This document shows, piece by piece, positions 17,261 through 24,748 of a stretch of 64,000 nucleotides of DNA. The stretch is from assembly GCF_019977655.1 (NCBI RefSeq), contig NZ_AP024849.1, positions 5,427,001 to 5,491,000 of the forward strand, given 5' to 3'. The notes below the pieces were generated by a model. It was given only the letters and a program-made list of their open reading frames with translations. It was not told where the DNA came from and did no database searches. The number at the start of each line of letters is the position of its first letter. Positions within the stretch are counted from its first letter, which is position 1. Made by a program: the position numbers and the translations under genes. The DNA comes from Clostridium gelidum (lineage in GTDB: Bacteria; Bacillota; Clostridia; Clostridiales; Clostridiaceae).

Positions 17261-18673
17261 CTATTTACTTTGATTTGCTAGCCACTCCATAATAGTTGTA
17301 TCTTTTCCATTCAACTTAACATTTGAACCATCAAAATCCTTTATAGATTCATTGTTTAAAGTATAAATCCATGACCAATGTCCATTGTATTCATATGCTT
17401 TTCCATTAGCATCTTTATATAATCCCGTAGTATCACTTACATTATCAAAATAGCTAAAGTGTACACTTTTTGCACCTAAAGCAATTAATCTCTTGTATGT
17501 CGGAATAGTATGCTTATCTGGTGCTACAGTTTTATCTGTTGCTGCTTGAGTAAACCAAATTGGCAAATCTTTAATTCCGTTTAACATATTATCTGTAATC
17601 CAAACATCGCTATACGCTTCACAAACTGGATATGCTGCTGCAAAATATTTTGGATAATTCATGATCATATTCATTGTCATAAACCCTCCATTAGAACATC
17701 CTCCAATATATATTCTGCTTGTATCAATATCTGGATGGAATTTAACATAGTTATCAATTAAGTTCATTAATGATTTAGTATATTTTGATGTACCATCTTT
17801 TGTATAAGCTCCTGTTCCATCATTCATCCACATAGTATCCGATTGTGGTGCTAAAATATATGCTCCATCAAAAATATTTTGTATTTTATCTGTAGCAAGA
17901 TTAACAGCTTTATTTCCTGTTATTGAAATTGTAGGATCTGCACCACCTTCGCCAGCTCCATGCAGCCAAATAACTAAAGGATTCTTTTTGTTGTCTTCTT
18001 TAGGTGCATAAGAAGCATAATGTAAAGTAATATCTCCATATTTACCGTCCTTATATGAAGATACTCCATTTAAATCAAAATCATCTGAAATAAGTGTTTT
18101 ATTTCCCGCTTTATCATTTGCATTAGTTGCAGTTATTAAAACATTAACTGAGTCTTTATTTAAAATCTTTTCATCTTTATTTAATGAAATAATATATGAA
18201 GTATTAACATATTTATTTAATCCACTTTTTAGATCATAATCAAATGGTGAACCTTCTGCTAAATTTGGACCTACCTTCATTTCAATTGTCACATATTCTC
18301 CAACTGCTGCTTTATTTCCATTTTCATCAGAAACATATGCATCCGTTACTACTCTATCAACTATTTTGTCATAATCCATATAGATATACGTTGGATTTGC
18401 TGAAGTCCCTAACTTCGTCCAATCAATTCCATTATATTTTCTTTCAGACTTGACATTAAATGTTTTAGCAGATACTGAACCTTCCTTTAATGTTGTATTC
18501 ATATTAAGAGTAACTTTAGTAATAGCAGGGCCCCAGTCAAAGCCTTCTGTTACTGTTGTATACTTTGGTTCTACATTAATAGTATTAGTTACTGTAGCTG
18601 CTGAAACAGTTGTTCCTGTTACAAGCAAAAGCATTGATGTTATTAACGATATTTTCTTTAAATTTTTATTCAT
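17261..18673 (-). CDS. secreted esterase with N-terminal Ig-like domain (paralogue)
   Basis: A 470-residue protein with GAGGGG before its ATG. The signal peptide is about residues 1-25. The N-terminal region to about residue 210 is Ig-like ('GFDWGPAITKVTLNMN', 'EYVTIEMKVGPNLAEG'). The esterase domain has 'PLVIWLHGAGEGGADP', the elbow 'GGCSNGGFM', Asp in 'QAATDKTVAPD' and His in 'YNGHWSWIY'. The same fold and order are seen in the next gene 63 bp downstream, so the pair arose by tandem duplication and then diverged. The substrate is unknown. Deacylation of hemicellulose or an aryl-glucoside is plausible from the PTS/beta-glucosidase context. Confidence 0.85.
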   Translation of the reverse strand: MNKNLKKISLITSMLLLVTGTTVSAATVTNTINVEPKYTTVTEGFDWGPAITKVTLNMNTTLKEGSVSAKTFNVKSERKYNGIDWTKLGTSANPTYIYMDYDKIVDRVVTDAYVSDENGNKAAVGEYVTIEMKVGPNLAEGSPFDYDLKSGLNKYVNTSYIISLNKDEKILNKDSVNVLITATNANDKAGNKTLISDDFDLNGVSSYKDGKYGDITLHYASYAPKEDNKKNPLVIWLHGAGEGGADPTISITGNKAVNLATDKIQNIFDGAYILAPQSDTMWMNDGTGAYTKDGTSKYTKSLMNLIDNYVKFHPDIDTSRIYIGGCSNGGFMTMNMIMNYPKYFAAAYPVCEAYSDVWITDNMLNGIKDLPIWFTQAATDKTVAPDKHTIPTYKRLIALGAKSVHFSYFDNVSDTTGLYKDANGKAYEYNGHWSWIYTLNNESIKDFDGSNVKLNGKDTTIMEWLANQSK

Positions 18674-18802
18674 TTTTTACCCCTCTTCTAAAATTATTAT
18701 TGATATTTATCCAATAGAAACTTCTGTTTCAAAAGTACTTTTTACAAATTTCTTCATAATTTTAAACGCCCTACCCTTATAATCTAATAGTTTTTAATAA
18801 GT

Positions 18803-18849
18803 AAACCCAGTATTTCTTTTGCATATATGCATTTTGAAATACTGGGTTT
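18803..18849 (-). terminator. terminator of the PTS operon
   Basis: A perfect 14-bp stem AAACCCAGTATTTC/GAAATACTGGGTTT lies between the IIC stop and the first esterase gene. Confidence 0.8.
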
Positions 18850-18913
18850 AGCTAATTATACAAAGAATAAATCATCCAATTTATTATTTGCTTTCTATTC
18901 TTATTTACTAACC

Positions 18914-20230
18914 TTATGCATTTAATGCTGCTGCTTTTTCATTTGCAACATTTATAGCATCTTGTTTCTTAAAGAATGGTAAGTAAATAAAGAATGATAT
19001 TGCCATAATTACAATTTGTAATAAAGCCATTCTTGGTCCACCTAATATTAATCCTGAAATTACTGGTGGAGTTGTCCATGGAACCATTACTCCTGTAAAT
19101 AATGGAACTAAACCTGAAGCAATTGATAAATAAGTAATTAAACTTGTTACCATTGGAGTAATTATAAATGGTATTGCCATAAATGGATTCATTACTATTG
19201 GTGTTCCAAATGTAACTGGCTCATTTATATTGAAACATGCTGGCACTACAGCTAATTTACCTAATTCTTTACTTTGTGCTGATTTTCCAAGTATTATCAT
19301 ACATAATACAAGTCCTATTGTTACACCTGCACCTGTCATACTAACAAAATTATCCAAGAATTGTTGTGTTACTATATGACCACCATTTGCTACTGTAAGT
19401 GCTTTTCCACTTTGAAGTATAGATTGATTTTCTAATGTATTTGATGTTAATATTCCTGTCATTACACCACCTACAATTGTTGATCCATGTACACCAAACC
19501 ACCATAAGAAAGGAATTAAGAATGACATAAACAAAGCTCCACCTAAAGAGTCTGATATTCCTTGCAAAGGTGTTTGTATTACTTTATATATTAATTCAAT
19601 AAATGTTGTATTCATTCCATATTTTAAAACTGCATAAAGTACTGTTGCACCTGTAATTATAACTGCTGCTGGTATTAATGCTGCAAATGAATTTGCAACC
19701 CCTTGTGGCACACCTGCTGGCATTTTAATTGTAATTTTTCTAGCCATAAACCATGAATAAATTGCACCTACAACTAAACCGATAATAATAGCTGTAACCA
19801 TACCTTTTCCGCCAATAAAATCTTTGTTAATAACGCCACTTACTATTTCTCCACTTTTAGTCACAACAAAAGCATTCATTGTGAGTAGAAATACTACAAG
19901 AGCTATAACTCCTGATGATAATGGTTCATGCCCTTCGTTTTGAGCATAAGTGTATGCTATTCCCACTACTGCAACCATTGCTATTATAGCGAAACTAGAA
20001 TTATAAGCTTGCATTAATGGTTCTGTCCATCCTGGACCCATCATACTAGCCATCCAATCATTAAATGGTGGGTAAGGAATTTGTGCAAGTAATAAGAATA
20101 CTGATCCTACCATAATTATAGGTAATGTATACAAAATACCGTCTTTTAAAGCAATAATTCCTTTTAACCCGACAAATTTCATAATTACTGGTATTACTTT
20201 TTCGTTCATAGTAGTTCCGAATGATGACAT
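18914..20230 (-). CDS. celB: PTS lactose/cellobiose-family transporter subunit IIC
   Basis: A 438-residue polytopic membrane protein with about ten helices and AGGGGG before its ATG. It begins with the family-typical 'KVIPVIMKFVGLKGIIALKDGI' and has 'PFLWWFGVHGSTIVGGVMTGIL', 'NINEPVTFGTPIVMNPFMAIPF' and 'VPWTTPPVISGLILGG', which are hallmark segments of EIIC of the lactose-N,N'-diacetylchitobiose-cellobiose family (CelB). It carries the sugar across the membrane while IIB phosphorylates it. It is the last gene of the PTS operon. A 195-bp gap containing a perfect inverted repeat (20337-20385) separates it from IIB. Confidence 0.95.
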   Translation of the reverse strand: MSSFGTTMNEKVIPVIMKFVGLKGIIALKDGILYTLPIIMVGSVFLLLAQIPYPPFNDWMASMMGPGWTEPLMQAYNSSFAIIAMVAVVGIAYTYAQNEGHEPLSSGVIALVVFLLTMNAFVVTKSGEIVSGVINKDFIGGKGMVTAIIIGLVVGAIYSWFMARKITIKMPAGVPQGVANSFAALIPAAVIITGATVLYAVLKYGMNTTFIELIYKVIQTPLQGISDSLGGALFMSFLIPFLWWFGVHGSTIVGGVMTGILTSNTLENQSILQSGKALTVANGGHIVTQQFLDNFVSMTGAGVTIGLVLCMIILGKSAQSKELGKLAVVPACFNINEPVTFGTPIVMNPFMAIPFIITPMVTSLITYLSIASGLVPLFTGVMVPWTTPPVISGLILGGPRMALLQIVIMAISFFIYLPFFKKQDAINVANEKAAALNA

Positions 20231-20336
20231 AATAATTCCCCCTTATATAATATGAATTTTTCTATAAATTTGGTATAATATAAATATAATAATTATGAAA
20301 GCCTATTTCTGATTATTATATTACTTAAAGTTTCAA

Positions 20337-20385
20337 GTTTTCATGTGAATTAAGAGATTGAACGTTTTTACAATTCACATGAAAA
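20337..20385. other. Intercistronic stem-loop between IIB and IIC
   Basis: A perfect 14-bp inverted repeat TTTTCATGTGAATT/AATTCACATGAAAA encloses a 20-nt loop. No T-run follows on the minus strand. It is more likely an mRNA stabiliser or processing site than a terminator. Confidence 0.55.
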
Positions 20386-20425
20386 TTTGTTAACTAAAAT
20401 AAGTCTTTTAAGAAATTTAATTTTT

Positions 20426-20734
20426 TTATTTTCCTGCTAGTTTTAATGCAAAATCTAAAACCTTTGCCCCATTCATCATTCCATAATCAACCATTGGTAT
20501 TACCTCTACTGGAATTCCTTTAGGTTCACATATTTTTTTTGCCTTTGATAATGTATAACCAACTTGTGGTCCTAGTAACGCAACGTTTACATTATCTAGA
20601 TGTTTATCCATTTGTCCTTCTGGAAAAGCTTCTATATCAACTTCTATTCCTTTGTCTTTAGCTGCAGCTACCATTTTATTAACCAAAAGGCTTGTTGACA
20701 TCCCTGCTGCACAAAATAATCTAATTTTTATCAT
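20426..20734 (-). CDS. celA: PTS lactose/cellobiose-family subunit IIB
   Basis: A 102-residue soluble protein with GGAGG before its ATG. The phosphorylation-site Cys8 sits in 'LFCAAGMSTSLLVNKM', followed by a short P-loop-like turn. 'NVALLGPQVGYTLSKAKKI' and 'VIPMVDYGMMNGAKVLDFAL' are IIB-cellobiose family motifs. It receives phosphate from IIA and passes it to the sugar bound by IIC. A second, clearly different IIB is encoded at 21214. Confidence 0.95.
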   Translation of the reverse strand: MIKIRLFCAAGMSTSLLVNKMVAAAKDKGIEVDIEAFPEGQMDKHLDNVNVALLGPQVGYTLSKAKKICEPKGIPVEVIPMVDYGMMNGAKVLDFALKLAGK

Positions 20735-20829
20735 AATTTATTCCTCCTTAAATTTATAATAATTTTATATTTATTTAATTTATATTTAATTATAAACATT
20801 ATTTTAAGTATCTCTTTAGTCTCTAGTTT

Positions 20830-21150
20830 TTATTTAACCAAAGTATTTACAATTTTTCTTAGTTCAATTATTTGTTCAATTAAATTCTTTTCTGTTATTG
20901 CTGTCATTAAATGATCTTGTGCATGTACGAATAAAACTGACATATCTATTTTTTCGCCATTTGCTTCTTTATGAAGAAACATTGTTTGACTATCATGAGC
21001 TTTGCCTAATGCATCATTTGCTAATTCTAATTCTTTATCAGCTTCTTCATATTTTCCTTCATTTACATTATTAAGCGCCATGTACGCATGATTTTTACAA
21101 TCTCCAGCGTTAATTATAATATTCATAATTGCCATTTCAAATTCATCCAT
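20830..21150 (-). CDS. celC: PTS lactose/cellobiose-family subunit IIA
   Basis: A 106-residue, all-helical protein with GTGAGG before its ATG. The phosphorylated His76 lies in 'VHAQDHLMTA', with the conserved Asp79 just after it, which in LacIIA/CelC coordinates the trimer metal. It takes phosphate from HPr and passes it to the IIB proteins encoded on either side. It is the second gene of the PTS operon. Confidence 0.95.
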   Translation of the reverse strand: MDEFEMAIMNIIINAGDCKNHAYMALNNVNEGKYEEADKELELANDALGKAHDSQTMFLHKEANGEKIDMSVLFVHAQDHLMTAITEKNLIEQIIELRKIVNTLVK

Positions 21151-21213
21151 ATTAAATCCCTCACTTCAAATTATTAAAATATTATTATCTTTATTTACCT
21201 TCTAAAATTCCTA

Positions 21214-21513
21214 TTACATGTTTAAAGCATAATCTAATACTTTCTCTCCATTCATCATTCCATAGTCTACACTATCTATTATTGAAATTTTAATTCCCGT
21301 TTCAGCATACTTTTTTTTAAATTTATCTAATAAATATCCAACTTGCGGTCCTAGTAATAATACATCTGTATCGTTTTCATATTCTCGAAATTTTCCTTCT
21401 GCTGTAGCTCTTATTTCTACGTTTATTCCTTTATTTTTAGCTACCTCTTCCATCTTTGAGACTAACAGACTTGTTGACATTCCCACTCCACAAATCAATG
21501 TAATTTTTTTCAT
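21214..21513 (-). CDS. PTS lactose/cellobiose-family subunit IIB, first copy
   Basis: A 99-residue protein with GAAAGGA before its ATG. The active-site Cys8 is in 'LICGVGMSTSLLVSKM'; 'DVLLLGPQVGYLLDKFKKK' and 'DSVDYGMMNGEKVLDYAL' follow. It is the promoter-proximal gene of the operon, about 120 bp after the sigma-54 promoter. Having two IIB genes for one IIA and IIC suggests either a second IIC elsewhere, or that one IIB serves in signalling to the PRD regulator (inference). Confidence 0.93.
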   Translation of the reverse strand: MKKITLICGVGMSTSLLVSKMEEVAKNKGINVEIRATAEGKFREYENDTDVLLLGPQVGYLLDKFKKKYAETGIKISIIDSVDYGMMNGEKVLDYALNM

Positions 21514-21635
21514 GATAATTTTCCTTTCTTAGACTACCTTATCTTTTCTTTAGCTTTTTTTCATTTGTACAATTTCTTCAATCTTTATAAGTTGTTTTAT
21601 TAAGTTTGTTTTAATTTGCTTATACTTATATATAA

Positions 21636-21652
21636 AGCAATAATCATGCCAA
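21636..21652 (-). promoter_or_regulatory. sigma-54 (-24/-12) promoter of the PTS operon
   Basis: On the minus strand the site reads TTGGCATGATTATTGCT. The GG and GC dinucleotides are exactly 10 bp apart, matching the consensus TGGCA-N7-TGC. It lies about 120 bp upstream of the first PTS gene, and the adjacent gene encodes a sigma-54 activator. Confidence 0.85.
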
Positions 21653-21723
21653 CTTTAACTTAAAAACAAATTAATTTATTCAATAAGCTTAGCCTAGTAT
21701 TTTCAATGCTTTATAGAAAAAAG

Positions 21724-21795
21724 AAAGGGTTTTTAAAAAGCATCAATGTGTTTTACTTTTTAAAAACCTTTCAAAACACATTGCTCATGTGTTTT
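21724..21795 (-). terminator. Double hairpin terminator of the activator gene
   Basis: AAAGGGTTTTTAAAAAG/CTTTTTAAAAACCTTT (21724-21771) is followed by TTTCTTTTTTC on the minus strand. A second stem AAAACACAT/ATGTGTTTT lies at 21773-21795. AATGTGTTTT in the first loop can also pair with AAAACACATT of the second, giving alternative folds. Confidence 0.7.
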
Positions 21796-21848
21796 ATTAT
21801 TTGTATTTATATAAAAAAATACAAATAAATTTTATTTTAGTCCTTTAT

Positions 21849-24530
21849 TTATATTTTATTATTAAAAAAATTCATCAAACAGCATATTTCATCATCTGAA
21901 ATAATAATTGAATATTTAGTATTTAGAGATGCACATGCATTCTTAACTATTCTATATAAATTAAAATTGTCTTTTATGTAATCTTCTTTCCCTTCAAATT
22001 CATCTATAATTACTTTTTCCTTAAGTCTATCTATCATACAAGCTATATGGAAAGTAATTCCAATCAGAATATTAGTACTTATATTCACATCTAAAGCTTC
22101 AGTAATATTTATATTAAACTTCTTTATATCTTTTAACACCATTGCCCCATCAATATTCTTTAATTGACGTTCTAAGGTTTCTTCCATCTTTATATAAGTT
22201 TTCTCTACATCAATAAGTTTTTGAATATCATTAATGCAGGTCCCTTCCATAATATCATCTAACATAAATTGTGGATAATTTACATCTAATTCAAATGGAC
22301 CGGCAAAGCAAACCAATGAATATTTTCTTTTTAGTTTTTCTATTCTTTCATATATATTTTCTTTTCCTATAAAATTCAAGGGAACTATTTCCATTAAATT
22401 TTTATCAAAGGTTAATTTTTCTTCTAATAAGCATTTCATTGTTTTAGCTCCACCCTCACCAGTTGTACAAACAGTTACTATTGCTAACTTCCGTTCTTCT
22501 TCCTCGGGTTCATAATCTAAAATATCATTATCATATAAGTTATTAACCTCTAGAGTTTCCCTATATATTTCATCCAAAGAATATCCAATCATTGATTTTC
22601 TAGTTGCTTCTAAAGCATGAAGAGTACTAGCTAATGGTATCGTTCTAGTTTTTACATTAAATAAATTCTCTATCTCTTTGCCAAAGGTTGTAAGTGAACC
22701 CATATCTACCAAAAATAATATATCTGATTTTATTTCATGCTCTCTTATATATTCTTTAGTCTTTTCTAGTATATTTTTAGGCTTTTCTTCTATAGGTGCA
22801 TTAATCCCAATAACATTCTTTGTTCCAAGAAGACTATTTACGGCATCTGCCATTGAAGTTGCTGTACTTACACCATGAGCTATTATTATTACTCTGACAT
22901 CATTTTGTTTGTTTTTTATATTTTCATAATTATAGCTTAAAAACATAGTTATAAATCCAGCTTCATCAATTGGCATATCTATATCAAGTTTTATGTCTAT
23001 TATCTTTAAAGCATCCAATGCAACATTAAATTCCTTTTCATACTCTTCTCTTATACTATTTAATTTTGGATTTATAATCTTCCTATTTCTTCGCATTCTA
23101 TCTATTGAATTACTAATATGAACTGCTAATCCATAATAAATTTTTTTATCTAACTTTATTCCAAGTTCTTCTTCACAAAACATAATAACTTCTTCTATTA
23201 CCTTCATAACATCATCTTCAACAATATTTTTTATATTAGTAACATCAACTTTATCGTTAAAATCATTCATATATTTCTTGAAGTAGTCCCCTATATCTCG
23301 TTCTATTTCAGCTTCAAGTTCTATACCATTTATTCCTTCTCTTTTAAGCTCTCTCGTTCTTAAATCTAGCATTTCATAAATATTCTCATCATTTGTACGT
23401 TCTTCAAATATTACTCCTTGCTCATCCTTATTAAATATGCAATATCTTTTATTTATATCAATAAGCTTAGTCCAAAGCTTTCTATGTTCTATTTCCTTAT
23501 AAAGACCTTCTCTTATATATGATGGTAAATCTAAACTACTTATTTTTATCTCATCTTTTCTATTTGATAAGAAATCTGCATATGCTTTAGCACAAGCAAG
23601 TTGTATATCCGCCCTCAGTTGTCCCACGTTATTTTCACAATCGTAAAACAAAAATGCTTTTATAGAGTTTATGGACACCTTAATACTTTGTCCAAGTCTT
23701 CCTGACTCTTCCATCATAAATTGTTTTATAAGATTGAATCTTTCCTCCATACCTCTAGCTCTTAAGGTTGGTATTGTTATTACCATAGGAATTCTTCTAG
23801 TGAAAGTTTTAAGCAACGTTGTATTGGGATCTTCAGTAGTTGCTGTTATTATGAGCACATTTCCATGTCTCTCACTTTCAGTTTCTCCAAGTCTCCTATA
23901 TACCCCCTTGTCCATAAATGTGAAGAACATTTCTTGACCTTCAGCTGGCAGTCTATGAACTTCATCTAAAAATAAAATTCCACCTTCTGCTTTTTCTAAC
24001 AACCCAACCTTATCAGCTTCCGCACCTGTATATGCACCCTTTTTTACGCCAAATAATTGTCCCAGTAGAAGTTGAGGATTATTGGCATAATCTGCGCAAT
24101 TAAATGTTATAAATGGACCTTCTAAATTATTTATCTTCATTTCAATAGCATATCTATGTATTAATGAAGCAAAAGTTGATTTTCCAACTCCTGTTTCACC
24201 AAGTAACAACATATTCATTCCATTAGGTGGATATAATATAGCTGCTTTCGCCTGCTCAATAGCTGAATATAAGCTAGGATTTAATTCTGAAAACTTATTT
24301 ATAGTTGATACCTCTGAGACAACGTTTTCTTCAAGTACAGGTATAAACAATGTTGGTTTTCCTTTTGTCTTAATTGCCTTTCCATCATTCACCAACTTAT
24401 TTAAGTCATTACTTACATTTGCTCTGTTAAGATTTAATTCTTCTGCAATATACGATGCTGAAACTCCTTCTTTATTAAATTCCCCTAGTTCTTTAAGTTT
24501 TGTAGCTATTAAATCAATTCTCTTTACCAA
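21849..24530 (-). CDS. LevR-type sigma-54-dependent PTS regulator (AAA+, PRD)
   Basis: An 893-residue protein with a TTG start behind GGAGGGG. It has an N-terminal winged helix (about 1-65) and an AAA+ domain with Walker A GETGVGKS (111-118), the sigma-54 contact loop GAYTGA (165-170) and Walker B ILFLDE (185-190). PRD1 (about 440-550, with 'GLAVHISNSIDRM') is followed by an EIIA-Man-like domain ('VIIIAHGVSTATSMAD'), an EIIB-like domain ('VTVCTTGEGGAKTM') and a C-terminal PRD2 ('ITFHIACMIDRL'). Regulators of this type activate adjacent -24/-12 promoters and are controlled by HPr and EII phosphorylation. It should activate the PTS operon from the site at 21636-21652. Confidence 0.95.
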   Translation of the reverse strand: MVKRIDLIATKLKELGEFNKEGVSASYIAEELNLNRANVSNDLNKLVNDGKAIKTKGKPTLFIPVLEENVVSEVSTINKFSELNPSLYSAIEQAKAAILYPPNGMNMLLLGETGVGKSTFASLIHRYAIEMKINNLEGPFITFNCADYANNPQLLLGQLFGVKKGAYTGAEADKVGLLEKAEGGILFLDEVHRLPAEGQEMFFTFMDKGVYRRLGETESERHGNVLIITATTEDPNTTLLKTFTRRIPMVITIPTLRARGMEERFNLIKQFMMEESGRLGQSIKVSINSIKAFLFYDCENNVGQLRADIQLACAKAYADFLSNRKDEIKISSLDLPSYIREGLYKEIEHRKLWTKLIDINKRYCIFNKDEQGVIFEERTNDENIYEMLDLRTRELKREGINGIELEAEIERDIGDYFKKYMNDFNDKVDVTNIKNIVEDDVMKVIEEVIMFCEEELGIKLDKKIYYGLAVHISNSIDRMRRNRKIINPKLNSIREEYEKEFNVALDALKIIDIKLDIDMPIDEAGFITMFLSYNYENIKNKQNDVRVIIIAHGVSTATSMADAVNSLLGTKNVIGINAPIEEKPKNILEKTKEYIREHEIKSDILFLVDMGSLTTFGKEIENLFNVKTRTIPLASTLHALEATRKSMIGYSLDEIYRETLEVNNLYDNDILDYEPEEEERKLAIVTVCTTGEGGAKTMKCLLEEKLTFDKNLMEIVPLNFIGKENIYERIEKLKRKYSLVCFAGPFELDVNYPQFMLDDIMEGTCINDIQKLIDVEKTYIKMEETLERQLKNIDGAMVLKDIKKFNINITEALDVNISTNILIGITFHIACMIDRLKEKVIIDEFEGKEDYIKDNFNLYRIVKNACASLNTKYSIIISDDEICCLMNFFNNKI

Positions 24531-24656
24531 CTAATCCCCTCCGTGTCTGCGTTAAATATTTACTTTTTATAATATTGCATTAGAAATTTTAGATTTATGT
24601 ATTTCTTCTAAATAAAATATTATCATATTAATAACAATTTATCTATGTTCATATAA

Positions 24657-24697
24657 ATAAAGAGTTATAATAATCAAAAATTATTACAACTCTTTAT
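24657..24697 (-). terminator. terminator after the diguanylate cyclase gene
   Basis: ATAAAGAGTT/AACTCTTTAT with an inner TAATAAT/ATTATTA extension. It is symmetrical and could work in both directions. Confidence 0.7.
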
Positions 24698-24748
24698 ACT
24701 TCATTTCCTTGTTTTGCTTACTACTTTTGCCATTGTCATCTTTATTTC

